35,916 nucleotides of DNA from NCBI GenBank assembly GCA_001803465.1, contig MHDE01000007.1, positions 7,445-43,360 of the forward strand, written 5' to 3'. Position 1 is the first letter of the stretch, and every line of letters starts with the position of its first letter. Below the pieces are notes generated by a model. It was given only the letters and a program-made list of their open reading frames with translations, did no database searches and was not told the origin of the DNA. Of this stretch, positions 24,621 through 33,502 are shown piece by piece. The DNA comes from Microgenomates group bacterium RIFCSPHIGHO2_01_FULL_45_11 (GTDB taxonomy: Bacteria > Patescibacteriota > Microgenomatia > UBA1400 > 2-01-FULL-45-11). Position numbers and translations under genes: made by a program.

Positions 24621-26678
24621 ATGGCTGCGATAACATCCAAGACGCCTGTGGAGAAACTGCCGATGGTGGGGCCGACCTTCGCCAAACGGTTGGCCAAGCT
24701 CGAGATACGTACGGTGGAGGATCTTATCTACCACGTTCCCCATCGATACCTTGATGTATCGATGGTAAGCCAGATTGGCCAAGTGCAAGCAGGGGAGACG
24801 GTAACTGTTACCGGCCAAGTGGTGGCGGCTAAGAATATCTTTACCAAGCGGGGAAAAAGAATTCAAGAGGTGACAATTAGCGACGGCACTGGCCAGCTGA
24901 CCGCCGTTTGGTTTAACCAACCATATTTGGTGACGACATTTAAAAAGGCTGGAAAAATTTCTCTGGCTGGGACGGTGGACCGGTTTGGAGCGAAACTATC
25001 GATGACGACGCCGGAGTACGAGATAATCACAAGAAACAAGAAACAAGAAACAAGAAACAAACTTGGGAGCATCCATACCGGTAGGTTGGTGCCTATCTAC
25101 CCGGAAACATATGGGGTGAGTTCCAAGTGGTTACGATCAAGAATTGCTCCGATTTTAATTGACGCTAACGTCCTAATTGCCGATTGGCTACCAGAACCGA
25201 TTCGGACGAGGGAAAAATTGTTGCCATTGCCTCAAGCATTAATTAGTATCCATTTTCCTGACAATGAGACAGCTATCGACACTGCTCGTAAACGGCTGGC
25301 GTTTGATGAATTATTCCTCTTACAACTGGCGTCACAAAAACGCAAGTGGCTGTGGCAAAAGGTAAAACTCTCTCATCCGTTAGCGGTCGATCAGGAAAAG
25401 GTCTCGCAACTTATCGCCGCCCTCCCCTTTAACCTGACTTTAGCCCAAAACCGAGTGGTGAAAGAAATTCTGTCTGATTTAGGCCGATCGCTACCCATGA
25501 ATCGTCTACTGCAAGGTGATGTGGGCTCGGGCAAAACCGTGGTGGCCGCCATCGCCATGTATGTGGCGTATCTTAATAACCTTAAGTCGGCTCTCTTGGC
25601 GCCTACCGAAATTTTAGCCCTGCAGCATGCACAGACGCTCAATACTATTTTGGAGCCGAAAGGATTGACACTGTCTACCCAGACTGGGAGTCGAAAAGAT
25701 AAACTGGAGAACGCTAATATCTTTATCGGCACTCATGCCTTACTCTACAGAGATATCCCTAAAGAATTAGGTTTACTGGTCGTTGACGAACAGCACCGGT
25801 TTGGGGTAGAACAGCGGGCTAAACTGCTTAAAGCTTCGAAAACGCCTCACCTTTTGACTATGACCGCTACGCCTATCCCCCGCACCATTGCCTTAACTAT
25901 CTATGGTGAGCTGGATCTGTCGCTTGTTGACGAGATGCCATCGGGAAGGAAAGCAGTGAAGACCTGGGTGGTACCTCAACTCAAACGTTTACGGGGCTAT
26001 GACTGGATTAGAAAACAAATTCAGGAAGATAAAGTGCAGGTGTTTATCGTTTGCCCGTTAATTGAAGAGTCGGAAAGCGAAGGCCTCACCCAAGTCAAGG
26101 CGGCGGAGGCGGAATTCAAACGTTTGTCAAAAGAAGTGTTTCCTGACTTACGACTAGGCCTATTGCACGGACGGATGCGGTCTAAGGAAAAAACGGCGGT
26201 GATAAGTGAATTTTTGCAGAAAAAATTAGATATTTTGGTCAGTACGCCGGTCATTGAAGTGGGGATTGATATTCCCAACGCTACCATAATGGTGATTGAA
26301 GGAGCGGAGCGATTCGGGTTGGCGCAACTCCACCAACTGCGGGGTCGGGTGGGCAGGGCAGAAAAACAAAGTTATTGTCTATTGTTTACCAGTAAGAATG
26401 GGGGAGCGACGCAGCGGCTAAAGGCGATGGAAAAAACTCAATCGGGATTTACCCTAGCGGAACTCGATCTAAAACTGCGCGGGCCGGGAGAACTGTATGG
26501 ACTCCGTCAACACGGCTATCTTCGACTCAAGGTGGCTAATTTTTCTGATCAAGCGCTAATGTCCAAAACTCATGATTATGCCCGGGAGCTTTGCTCTTAT
26601 GACCCTGACTTAAAAAAATACCCGGCCTTAGCTAAGAAACTAGACTTAATTTTGTCAGCCCAAATTGAGCCAAATTAG
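24621..26678 (+). CDS. recG: ATP-dependent DNA helicase RecG
   Basis: LLQGDVGSGKTVVA, VVDEQHRFGVEQR, TMTATPIPRT, LLHGRM, QLRGRVGR. Confidence 0.97.
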   Translation: MAAITSKTPVEKLPMVGPTFAKRLAKLEIRTVEDLIYHVPHRYLDVSMVSQIGQVQAGETVTVTGQVVAAKNIFTKRGKRIQEVTISDGTGQLTAVWFNQPYLVTTFKKAGKISLAGTVDRFGAKLSMTTPEYEIITRNKKQETRNKLGSIHTGRLVPIYPETYGVSSKWLRSRIAPILIDANVLIADWLPEPIRTREKLLPLPQALISIHFPDNETAIDTARKRLAFDELFLLQLASQKRKWLWQKVKLSHPLAVDQEKVSQLIAALPFNLTLAQNRVVKEILSDLGRSLPMNRLLQGDVGSGKTVVAAIAMYVAYLNNLKSALLAPTEILALQHAQTLNTILEPKGLTLSTQTGSRKDKLENANIFIGTHALLYRDIPKELGLLVVDEQHRFGVEQRAKLLKASKTPHLLTMTATPIPRTIALTIYGELDLSLVDEMPSGRKAVKTWVVPQLKRLRGYDWIRKQIQEDKVQVFIVCPLIEESESEGLTQVKAAEAEFKRLSKEVFPDLRLGLLHGRMRSKEKTAVISEFLQKKLDILVSTPVIEVGIDIPNATIMVIEGAERFGLAQLHQLRGRVGRAEKQSYCLLFTSKNGGATQRLKAMEKTQSGFTLAELDLKLRGPGELYGLRQHGYLRLKVANFSDQALMSKTHDYARELCSYDPDLKKYPALAKKLDLILSAQIEPN

Positions 26679-26738
26679 AAATGGTGATAAGCGGATTTTT
26701 CCTGGATGTGATACAATTAGTTACCTCAAGGAGAATTT

Positions 26739-26900
26739 ATGGGAGCGTTACCGAAACGAAAGATAAGTAGCCATCGACAAGGTAAGCGGCGAAGAGCAAT
26801 TTTTCTTCGGCCGGTAAACTTGACTACTTGTAAAAACTGCGGCAAGCCCAAACGACCACATCAGACCTGTGGCCATTGTGGTTTTTATCAGGCTACCTAG
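26739..26900 (+). CDS. rpmF: 50S ribosomal protein L32
   Basis: MGALPKRKISSHRQGKRRR...CKNCGKPKRPHQTCGHCGFY; 53 aa, below the ORF-track cutoff. Confidence 0.92.
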   Translation: MGALPKRKISSHRQGKRRRAIFLRPVNLTTCKNCGKPKRPHQTCGHCGFYQAT

Positions 26901-26967
26901 TACTCCCAGCTTGGATGTTCATTAGTCTCCTGTTTCACGCGGGAAATGATGAGTATATACTAGCGGT

Positions 26968-27336
26968 ATGAAACAGGCGGCTGACCCCAGGCACCAGAAA
27001 CGGATTCGTCTGGTGAAAGATTTATTTGCTTATAGCTTTAGTCATGGTCTAAAACCAACATCAACGATTAAAACCCTATTAGAAAACCAAGAAGAAATTG
27101 ATAGGTACATTCAGGCAGCGGCCCCCGAATGGCCGCTAACTCAAATTAATCGGGTTGACTTGAGTATCTTAAGGCTGGCCGTGCATGAATTGCTGCTTCG
27201 AAAAGTTCCCCGAAAAGTGGTGATTGACGAGGCGGTAGAACTGGCTAAAGCTTTTGGTTCCGAAGCCTCGCCTAAATTCGTTAATGGGGTGTTGGGAACG
27301 GTGGTAGAAAGGTTGACCGTCACTACTTTTGGATAA
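26968..27336 (+). CDS. nusB: Transcription antitermination protein NusB
   Basis: [17 protein letters not shown]...[27 protein letters not shown]. Confidence 0.93.
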   Translation: MKQAADPRHQKRIRLVKDLFAYSFSHGLKPTSTIKTLLENQEEIDRYIQAAAPEWPLTQINRVDLSILRLAVHELLLRKVPRKVVIDEAVELAKAFGSEASPKFVNGVLGTVVERLTVTTFG

Positions 27337-27393
27337 GTTCCTACTAGGAGAAGGAACGAATTTGAAGTTAAATACTTAAATAGAACCAGCTGG

Positions 27394-27434
27394 GCTGTAT
27401 GTAACGTTAAGGATCAGTTATTATATCTTGTTAT
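27394..27434 (+). repeat. Upstream repeat module, copy A (before the ACP-like gene)
   Basis: GCTGTATGTAACGTTAAGGATCAGTTATTATATCTTGTTAT. Confidence 0.85.
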
Positions 27435-27672
27435 GGATCAACAGCAAAAAAAGACTCTTTATCAGTTGATTGTCAATACTCTCGGGTGTAATCCCGGCCA
27501 ATTATCTCAAGGAACCGAATTTGGGGCGGATTTGAACGCCAGTCCTTTAGAAATGGAACGATTGGTAAGTTTGATTGAGCGCGAATTTGATATAGAATTA
27601 TCTGCCACTAAACCAGGTGAGTTGATGAATATTGGACAATTGGTCACTGACATCGAAGAGGCGATGTTGTAA
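27433..27672 (+). CDS. Acyl carrier protein-like, canonical phosphopantetheine Ser not conserved
   Basis: EFGADLNASPLEMERLVSLIEREFDIEL aligns to the ACP [24 protein letters not shown] motif. Confidence 0.75.
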   Translation: MDQQQKKTLYQLIVNTLGCNPGQLSQGTEFGADLNASPLEMERLVSLIEREFDIELSATKPGELMNIGQLVTDIEEAML

Positions 27673-27688
27673 CTGGAACCAGTCCAGG

Positions 27689-27782
27689 GCTGTGTGTAAT
27701 GTTAAGGAAGAAACTATTGTATCTTGTTATAAACAGCTACGCTGTATGTAACGTTAAGGAAGAAACTATTGTATCTTGTTAT
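27689..27782 (+). repeat. Upstream repeat module, copies B (27689-27730) and C (27741-27782), before rnc
   Basis: GCTGTRTGTAAYGTTAAGGAAGAAACTATTGTATCTTGTTAT twice. Confidence 0.9.
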
Positions 27783-28446
27783 GAAAGCTAGGGTGCCGGC
27801 TATCAACCAAAAACTCCTGACTATCGCTTTGACCCACCGGTCGTATCTTAACGAGCATAAAACCGTCAAAGAACACAACGAGCGTTTGGAGTTTTTGGGT
27901 GATGCAGTATTGGAACTAGTAACCAGTCAGTACATCTTTGAGAAATACCCGGATAAACCTGAAGGGGAAATGACGGCGCTAAGGTCGGCTTTGGTGCGCA
28001 CCACCACGTTGGCCGAAGTAGCTGAAAAACTTAAGTTAGGAGACCAATTACGTCTAAGCCGGGGTGAGGCGGCTTCCGGGGGAAGGGAAAATCGGGCACT
28101 TCTCGCTAACACTTTTGAAGCGGTACTCGGGGCGTTGTACCTGGATCAGGATCTAACCGCAGTCAGAGAATTTTTGACAACCTGGCTCTTTCCAGAACTG
28201 GCTACTATTGTTACTAAGGAGCTCTACCGGGATTATAAGAGCACCTTACAAGAAGAAGTCCAGGCTGAAGGACAACCATCACCGGTGTATGAAGTGGTGA
28301 GTGAAGTTGGACCCGACCATGATAAGCAATTTACGATCAGGGTGATGGTGGGGACCAGAGAGTTGGCTGCTGGTTCGGGTAAAAGCAAGCAGGCTGGCCA
28401 GCAAGAGGCCGCCCGAAGAGCGCTTGAGAAACTGGCGAAGGGTTGA
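27781..28446 (+). CDS. rnc: Ribonuclease III
   Basis: ERLEFLGDAVLELV; ANTFEAVLGALYLD; C-terminal dsRBD GSGKSKQAGQQEAARRAL; ATG at 27781. Confidence 0.96.
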   Translation: MKARVPAINQKLLTIALTHRSYLNEHKTVKEHNERLEFLGDAVLELVTSQYIFEKYPDKPEGEMTALRSALVRTTTLAEVAEKLKLGDQLRLSRGEAASGGRENRALLANTFEAVLGALYLDQDLTAVREFLTTWLFPELATIVTKELYRDYKSTLQEEVQAEGQPSPVYEVVSEVGPDHDKQFTIRVMVGTRELAAGSGKSKQAGQQEAARRALEKLAKG

Positions 28447-28474
28447 TACAATCGGAGTTTACTGGTAAATCGTT

Positions 28475-28711
28475 ATGCTCAAAATTAAATTGTCTCGCAC
28501 TGGCAAACGAAATGAGCCGCACTATCGGATAGTCGTCGCCGAAGCCCGGTCTAAAAATCAGGGGCGGGTGGTAGCTGCTTTAGGCCATTACAATCCGCGG
28601 ACAAACCCGAGCACCTTGGTGATTGATAAAATTCAATATCAAAAGTGGCTAGCGGTAGGAGCACAACCGACAGCCAGTGTTCATAAATTAATAAGCAAGG
28701 CAACCTCATGA
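28475..28711 (+). CDS. rpsP: 30S ribosomal protein S16
   Basis: MLKIKLSRTGKRNEPHYRIVVAEARSK...LGHYNPRTNP. Confidence 0.95.
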   Translation: MLKIKLSRTGKRNEPHYRIVVAEARSKNQGRVVAALGHYNPRTNPSTLVIDKIQYQKWLAVGAQPTASVHKLISKATS

Positions 28712-29091
28712 AAGACCTATTAACTTTAATTCTTACTAACATTACTACCCATCCGGACAAAGCCCAAGTTGACCAAACTCAAGAGGACGGAGTGGACGTT
28801 TACACTATTACTGTTGAGCCGGATGATATGGGTCGGGTAATTGGTAAGAGCGGTAAAGTAATTAGGGCCATCCGCACTTTGGTATATGTAGCCGGAATTC
28901 GGAGCGGAACCCGAGCCAGAGTCAAGCTTAATGCCGGAGAAGAGGTAGCCGGTCAAGAACCTTCGGCTTTGGGAGCTAGCGGGCAAACGTTAGAAGACGA
29001 GATTGACCTGAGTGAAGAATTGCCTCAAGAAAAACAGGAGGAGAAAGCTACCGAAGTCACTCCTCAAGAAACAGACGATACTAAGGAGTAG
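28708..29091 (+). CDS. KH-domain RNA-binding protein (KhpA-like) with acidic C-terminal extension
   Basis: ITVEPDDMGRVIGKSGKVIRAIRTLVYVAG; follows rpsP with a 4-bp overlap. Confidence 0.9.
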   Translation: MKDLLTLILTNITTHPDKAQVDQTQEDGVDVYTITVEPDDMGRVIGKSGKVIRAIRTLVYVAGIRSGTRARVKLNAGEEVAGQEPSALGASGQTLEDEIDLSEELPQEKQEEKATEVTPQETDDTKE

Positions 29092-29120
29092 CGTCGAAGA
29101 TTTCGGGCTTGGCAGCCTGG

Positions 29121-29882
29121 TTAGAAGGAAAAGGGGTTGGGACGAGGCTCGGTGGCCGGAATGGCGCCAAAAGTAGCCACAAATTCAAGGTTTTCCAAAG
29201 TCGACATCATTGCCTGTTGGTTAGAGGTGATCTCGGGAAGGGGAGCATCGATAGCCGTTAAGTTGGCAGAAGGCAGGGAATAATAGGCGATTAGTTCGGC
29301 TTGAGCGCGGATAAGGTCGATGGGAGTTTCGGGATTAGCATTTCGGTTCAGGATTAAAGTTTTGGGCTGCAACAGCGGCCTAGTTTGGATAAGCAAGCCA
29401 AATAAGTTGAGCATTTGCGACTTGTCGCCGGTGACTCCAGCGGAAATATCCATCTCGGCTGTTTGACCGGGAACGGGAGCTTGACTAACCTGCTTCTGAG
29501 TGGCGCTGTCCGTGGCTAAGGGACCGGGAGAAAAAGAGATGTCGTTAATAAAAGCTTGGGCTTTCTGAGCTTGGGCTTGAATAGAGGCTAGGGTTAAGAA
29601 GACCGGTTTTTCCGAAGGCAAAACGGTTTCCAAAAAGGCCACCTGACTATTGAGGCTGTCAAGATTGAGGCCTTGAAGGAAGTCGACTTTAGCAGCAATC
29701 GCTGCCAATTTTTCCCTGGCAGTAATGATCTCTTGACGGTTACTCAAAATCGATTTTAGCTGGGGGATGGCTATAAAGGGAACGGAAATGATAATGGCCA
29801 GAACGATAAGTAAGGGTAATCCCCAGATTTTAAGCCAGGTTTTGGCTTCGTCGCGAGAGTAAGCGGGAAGTGGTTCAATCAT
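29121..29882 (-). CDS. PilO-like type IV pilus inner-membrane protein
   Basis: N-terminal TM plus coiled coil; position after PilM/PilN. Confidence 0.65.
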   Translation of the reverse strand: MIEPLPAYSRDEAKTWLKIWGLPLLIVLAIIISVPFIAIPQLKSILSNRQEIITAREKLAAIAAKVDFLQGLNLDSLNSQVAFLETVLPSEKPVFLTLASIQAQAQKAQAFINDISFSPGPLATDSATQKQVSQAPVPGQTAEMDISAGVTGDKSQMLNLFGLLIQTRPLLQPKTLILNRNANPETPIDLIRAQAELIAYYSLPSANLTAIDAPLPEITSNQQAMMSTLENLEFVATFGAIPATEPRPNPFSF

Positions 29883-29885
29883 CGG

Positions 29886-30506
29886 TTAATTACCTTCCTT
29901 TTCATCTGAAACTGTCGTGGCCGGAGAGGGCGTCGGATTTGGTTGAGGAAAGGCTATTTCCTCCTTGGAAAGAGTGATGCGGGCGAGGTACTCGGCTGTC
30001 TCATTACGGCTGGTCGACTCGATAGCGATGGTTTTAAAAAGAGCTTTAAGAGGTGAAGTTTTTAGGGCTTCGACGAGGTTATAAAAGCGAAAAACGTCAG
30101 TGGCTATGGCGGACAGGTTAACAGAATTTTCATCCTTGAAAGTTAGGTTTTGCAACGTCACTCCCTCGGGCATGGTGTCGAAGGCAGCAGCAAGAATGGT
30201 TGGTACATCGGCCCGACTGGAAATGATTTGGTTAGCTAACTTGAGTTTGGTGTGTACTAAAAGGTATTTGACCTCGGTAGCGCTAAGGGATTGGAGGACT
30301 TGTTTCTCTTTGTTAATTTTTTGGTTCAACGAGGCCAGCTGGATGCTGACAAAAACACGGAAGGCCACTAGAGGAATTAGGATGCCCAGGTAGGTTAAGA
30401 TAATGACCGTACTGATCATGATAATTTTCCGGTGTGACTCCCGTTGGCGGGTGAGGCTGGCTTGACGGCGGGATAAAAGGTTGACTGAAAAAGAATCTTG
30501 AGGCAT
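29886..30506 (-). CDS. PilN-like type IV pilus assembly protein
   Basis: NLLSRRQ start, TM, coiled coil, PEGVTLQNLTF. Confidence 0.75.
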   Translation of the reverse strand: MPQDSFSVNLLSRRQASLTRQRESHRKIIMISTVIILTYLGILIPLVAFRVFVSIQLASLNQKINKEKQVLQSLSATEVKYLLVHTKLKLANQIISSRADVPTILAAAFDTMPEGVTLQNLTFKDENSVNLSAIATDVFRFYNLVEALKTSPLKALFKTIAIESTSRNETAEYLARITLSKEEIAFPQPNPTPSPATTVSDEKEGN

Positions 30507-30507
30507 T

Positions 30508-31536
30508 TTACTCCACGGTTTTCATGGCTAAACCGGTAGCGATGGCAAAGGTAGCCACTTCCTGGGAAAAGGCGCTGCCGCTTCTGACTTCCATAGCTTC
30601 AAAGGGATTGCCGATAGCGACTTCGACTGAAAGGGAATTGGCCAGGAAGGCGACGATGCCAGGTAAATAAGCGCCGCCGCCGGTAACGATGACTGATTTC
30701 AGGTTGGTTTCTGGCCTTTCGGAGCGAAAATATTGAATGGTTTTTCTGACTTCGCCGACCAGGGAATTAAAAACGGGCAGAAGAGAATTTCTGACCTTGC
30801 CTTCTAACTGATTTTCCATTAAACCATAAGAGCGTTTGTATTCCTCGGCATGAGACGGATCCAGGCCTAAACTTTTTTCGACGGCTCTGGTTAAGGCCAA
30901 GCCGCCGGTGGGTACGGAGTGAGTGGTAACAATAAAACCGTCATCAATGATGACTAAGTCTGTCGAGAGAGCGCTGATATTGGTGATGACGGTGGCTCCA
31001 GATTGATTAGTTTTGGCGGAAAACACCCGGGAAAGGGCAATGAGGGAGGTTTCCAGGCCGGCCGGTTCGACGCCAACCCTCTCCATCAAGGTTACCAATT
31101 GGTTGACTCTACTTTTACTAGCGGCGGCCAAAAGCACGGTCATTTTTTCTTCGCCGCTGCCTTTGGGTGGGCGGCGCAAAACCGTGTATTCCAGGTTGAC
31201 TTCGTCCAAGGACACCGGAATATGCTGTTCGGCTTCCCATTGAATGGCCGAGGATAATTCGGCGTCGGTCAAAATGGGCATGGTAACGACGCTGGTAAAA
31301 GCTTCAGTTTCAGGTAAGGCTAAAAAGACGGGTTGGCCCAAAACTTTTTGCTCTGCCAAGAGTTTTTTGATGGTTTCGGCTAACTGGACGGTGCCGGCTT
31401 CCTCTTTGGGTAAGACTTGACCGACGGGGTTATAGGCGCTGCCTAAACTTCTAACGACAAACTTGCCTCCCTGGTGGTCGAGGCCAACAAGTTTGATGGC
31501 ATAGGAACCGATGTCTAGTCCGACGGTAACGGCCAT
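30508..31536 (-). CDS. pilM: PilM type IV pilus actin-like ATPase
   Basis: VGLDIGSYAIKLVGL; TVITNISALSTDLVIIDDG; VIVTGGGAYLPGI. Confidence 0.92.
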   Translation of the reverse strand: MAVTVGLDIGSYAIKLVGLDHQGGKFVVRSLGSAYNPVGQVLPKEEAGTVQLAETIKKLLAEQKVLGQPVFLALPETEAFTSVVTMPILTDAELSSAIQWEAEQHIPVSLDEVNLEYTVLRRPPKGSGEEKMTVLLAAASKSRVNQLVTLMERVGVEPAGLETSLIALSRVFSAKTNQSGATVITNISALSTDLVIIDDGFIVTTHSVPTGGLALTRAVEKSLGLDPSHAEEYKRSYGLMENQLEGKVRNSLLPVFNSLVGEVRKTIQYFRSERPETNLKSVIVTGGGAYLPGIVAFLANSLSVEVAIGNPFEAMEVRSGSAFSQEVATFAIATGLAMKTVE

Positions 31537-31598
31537 AAAATGCTCCTCGTTAATTGGGTTGGGAATAGGCTGGGCAGGTTAGAGTTCATAGGTAAAGG

Positions 31599-32411
31599 CT
31601 ATTGAATGAGGCTGGAACCGGAAAAAACAACATAATCAAAAATTGAGGGAATAAAGGGGTTGGTGCGGGTAGTCAGAATGGCCCTGGTTTCTCCGGTTAG
31701 GGCCTTGGTGCCTTCGGATTCGATGTTATATTGTTGGGGAGGGAAGCTAGCTACCCAACCTCCTCGTGGAGTTATCCGAATGGGCATATCGGCATAGGTG
31801 GCTCGGATACGAAGAAGGACATCATTACTCGTAAAACCAGGGACAAGGCCAAACCCTAGTGCCAGCCTCCAAGCGCTACCGGGTGGGGCGATTACGAAAG
31901 TGTCGATAAAATTGTCTCCGGAGACACAGCCGGCACCTATAAAACCCCAGCGTCTGACCGTCGGGCCGGCCGCGTTGTAAATGGCCACCACAATCCCGCC
32001 GGCAGAGCAGCCAGCGGTTGGTTCTCCCCAATCAATCCAAAGGCCGTCGGTGCCGCTGACACCGCTGACATTAACGTCAATGGTGTGGCCTTGGGGGACG
32101 ATGACTTCTAAAATATCATCCTTCTCTATTTGGTAATCGTAGGTCAAGCTGTCGGGGACGCTAAAGGTATAGGGGGCGGGATTATAGACGTCGCCGATAT
32201 AGGGGAGATCGGGCAAGGGCGTAGCCAGACCCAAGGCACTTTCGATGCCGGCTTCGGCGGCATTAAAGACCCTGGTGGTTTCCTCTTCTTTTCTGGAAAC
32301 AGAAACGTCTTCGGTGGTTCTAGTGGCCACGGAAATGCCGATAGTTAAAATCACTGCCATAAACAATAAAATAATAAGGGCAATTTGGCCCCGATTTGAT
32401 TCTTTTACCAT
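31599..32411 (-). CDS. PilX-like pilus assembly protein
   Basis: RGQIALIILLFMAVILTIGISVATRTTEDVSVSRKEEETTRVFNAAEAGIESAL. Confidence 0.65.
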   Translation of the reverse strand: MVKESNRGQIALIILLFMAVILTIGISVATRTTEDVSVSRKEEETTRVFNAAEAGIESALGLATPLPDLPYIGDVYNPAPYTFSVPDSLTYDYQIEKDDILEVIVPQGHTIDVNVSGVSGTDGLWIDWGEPTAGCSAGGIVVAIYNAAGPTVRRWGFIGAGCVSGDNFIDTFVIAPPGSAWRLALGFGLVPGFTSNDVLLRIRATYADMPIRITPRGGWVASFPPQQYNIESEGTKALTGETRAILTTRTNPFIPSIFDYVVFSGSSLIQ

Positions 32412-32468
32412 TACCTTTCCATTGTAGCCACTGACGCGGCTTGTAGTCAATGAGCTCTGAAAATGAAT

Positions 32469-32975
32469 TTAGTAAGTTCTTAATAAGGTGGTGGTGACAA
32501 AGGTTTCCCGGACTACATCTGACGGTCGGGCGCCAGTTTCGCCGCGCTGCAGGGTAAAGGTGATACCGACTTTGGGTGGGGTAAAAACGGTACCGGCGAT
32601 GCAGGTAAAAGATAAGTTGCTGGCGATAATATTACTGGCAGTCAAGTATAAACCGGCGTTGAGTTGAATCCGGTTCGGGGTAACACTAGTATCAATTTGG
32701 ATAGTGTAAGTAGTCGGTGGGGTAGTGTTTTTGACGATATCTAACTGGGTGGCGGGGGAGCCACCGACGCAGGTGACCGTATCGGCATTTCTAACTAAGC
32801 GCTCAATTTGGGCCAGGGCATAGTCGCCGCTACTTCTGACTTCATTTAGACGGGCGGCTTTGCTGCCGCCTTGGACGCTGGTTAAAAATAAATTGACCGT
32901 GGCTACGGCTAAAATAGCGGTTAAAGTAACCACTACTAAGACTTCGATGAGGGTATAACCGTAAACTAACTTCAT
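32469..32975 (-). CDS. Type IV prepilin-like protein (PilW-like)
   Basis: MKLVYGYTLIEVLVVVTLTAILA class III signal; start overlaps the upstream stop. Confidence 0.75.
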   Translation of the reverse strand: MKLVYGYTLIEVLVVVTLTAILAVATVNLFLTSVQGGSKAARLNEVRSSGDYALAQIERLVRNADTVTCVGGSPATQLDIVKNTTPPTTYTIQIDTSVTPNRIQLNAGLYLTASNIIASNLSFTCIAGTVFTPPKVGITFTLQRGETGARPSDVVRETFVTTTLLRTY

Positions 32976-33502
32976 CACAAAGGATTCCACTCCTCTAAAC
33001 TGCTGGTTAAACGTGACTGAAATTGCTGTGTGCCTTCCCACCACTCGACAGTGACGATTATGTCGACCGCTTCCGGGTCAGGGTTGGCGTCTTGGTTAAC
33101 CGGAGTGATGGTTAAGAAACGTTCAAAATTGGTACCAGGGATATATTGGCTGCCGGAGCAGACGCCGGCGGTAAAGGGGGAGAAAGAGGGACCATTAAGG
33201 TCTGGCAAAGTGGGAGTGCAATAGGTGGTCATGCCCACCGGTAACCAAGTGGTGAAGGCAAACCAGCCGACCCGGTCGCGTTGTTGACGAAACCATTCCA
33301 CTCCCTCCTGGGCATAGCGGGTGGATAGGGTTTGGTCGCTACTCTTGCGGCTGGCTTTGATGCTTAGCGATAAGGAATGGACGACGGCGACCAAGACCAC
33401 GGCGGTAATGGTGGCGGCAAAGATGACTTCGATTAAAGTTTGGCCTTTAGTGGTGGTTGGTTGCGGGCGGGTTTTATTCATTAGGGTAGTTGACAACGAC
33501 AA
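32975..33502 (-). CDS. Type IV prepilin-like protein (PilV-like)
   Basis: KGQTLIEVIFAATITAVVLVAVVH class III signal. Confidence 0.75.
   Translation of the reverse strand: MSLSTTLMNKTRPQPTTTKGQTLIEVIFAATITAVVLVAVVHSLSLSIKASRKSSDQTLSTRYAQEGVEWFRQQRDRVGWFAFTTWLPVGMTTYCTPTLPDLNGPSFSPFTAGVCSGSQYIPGTNFERFLTITPVNQDANPDPEAVDIIVTVEWWEGTQQFQSRLTSSLEEWNPL

Noticed and set aside
32130-32427. Plus-strand ORFs in the pilus cluster
   Set aside because: Antisense to the PilX-like gene
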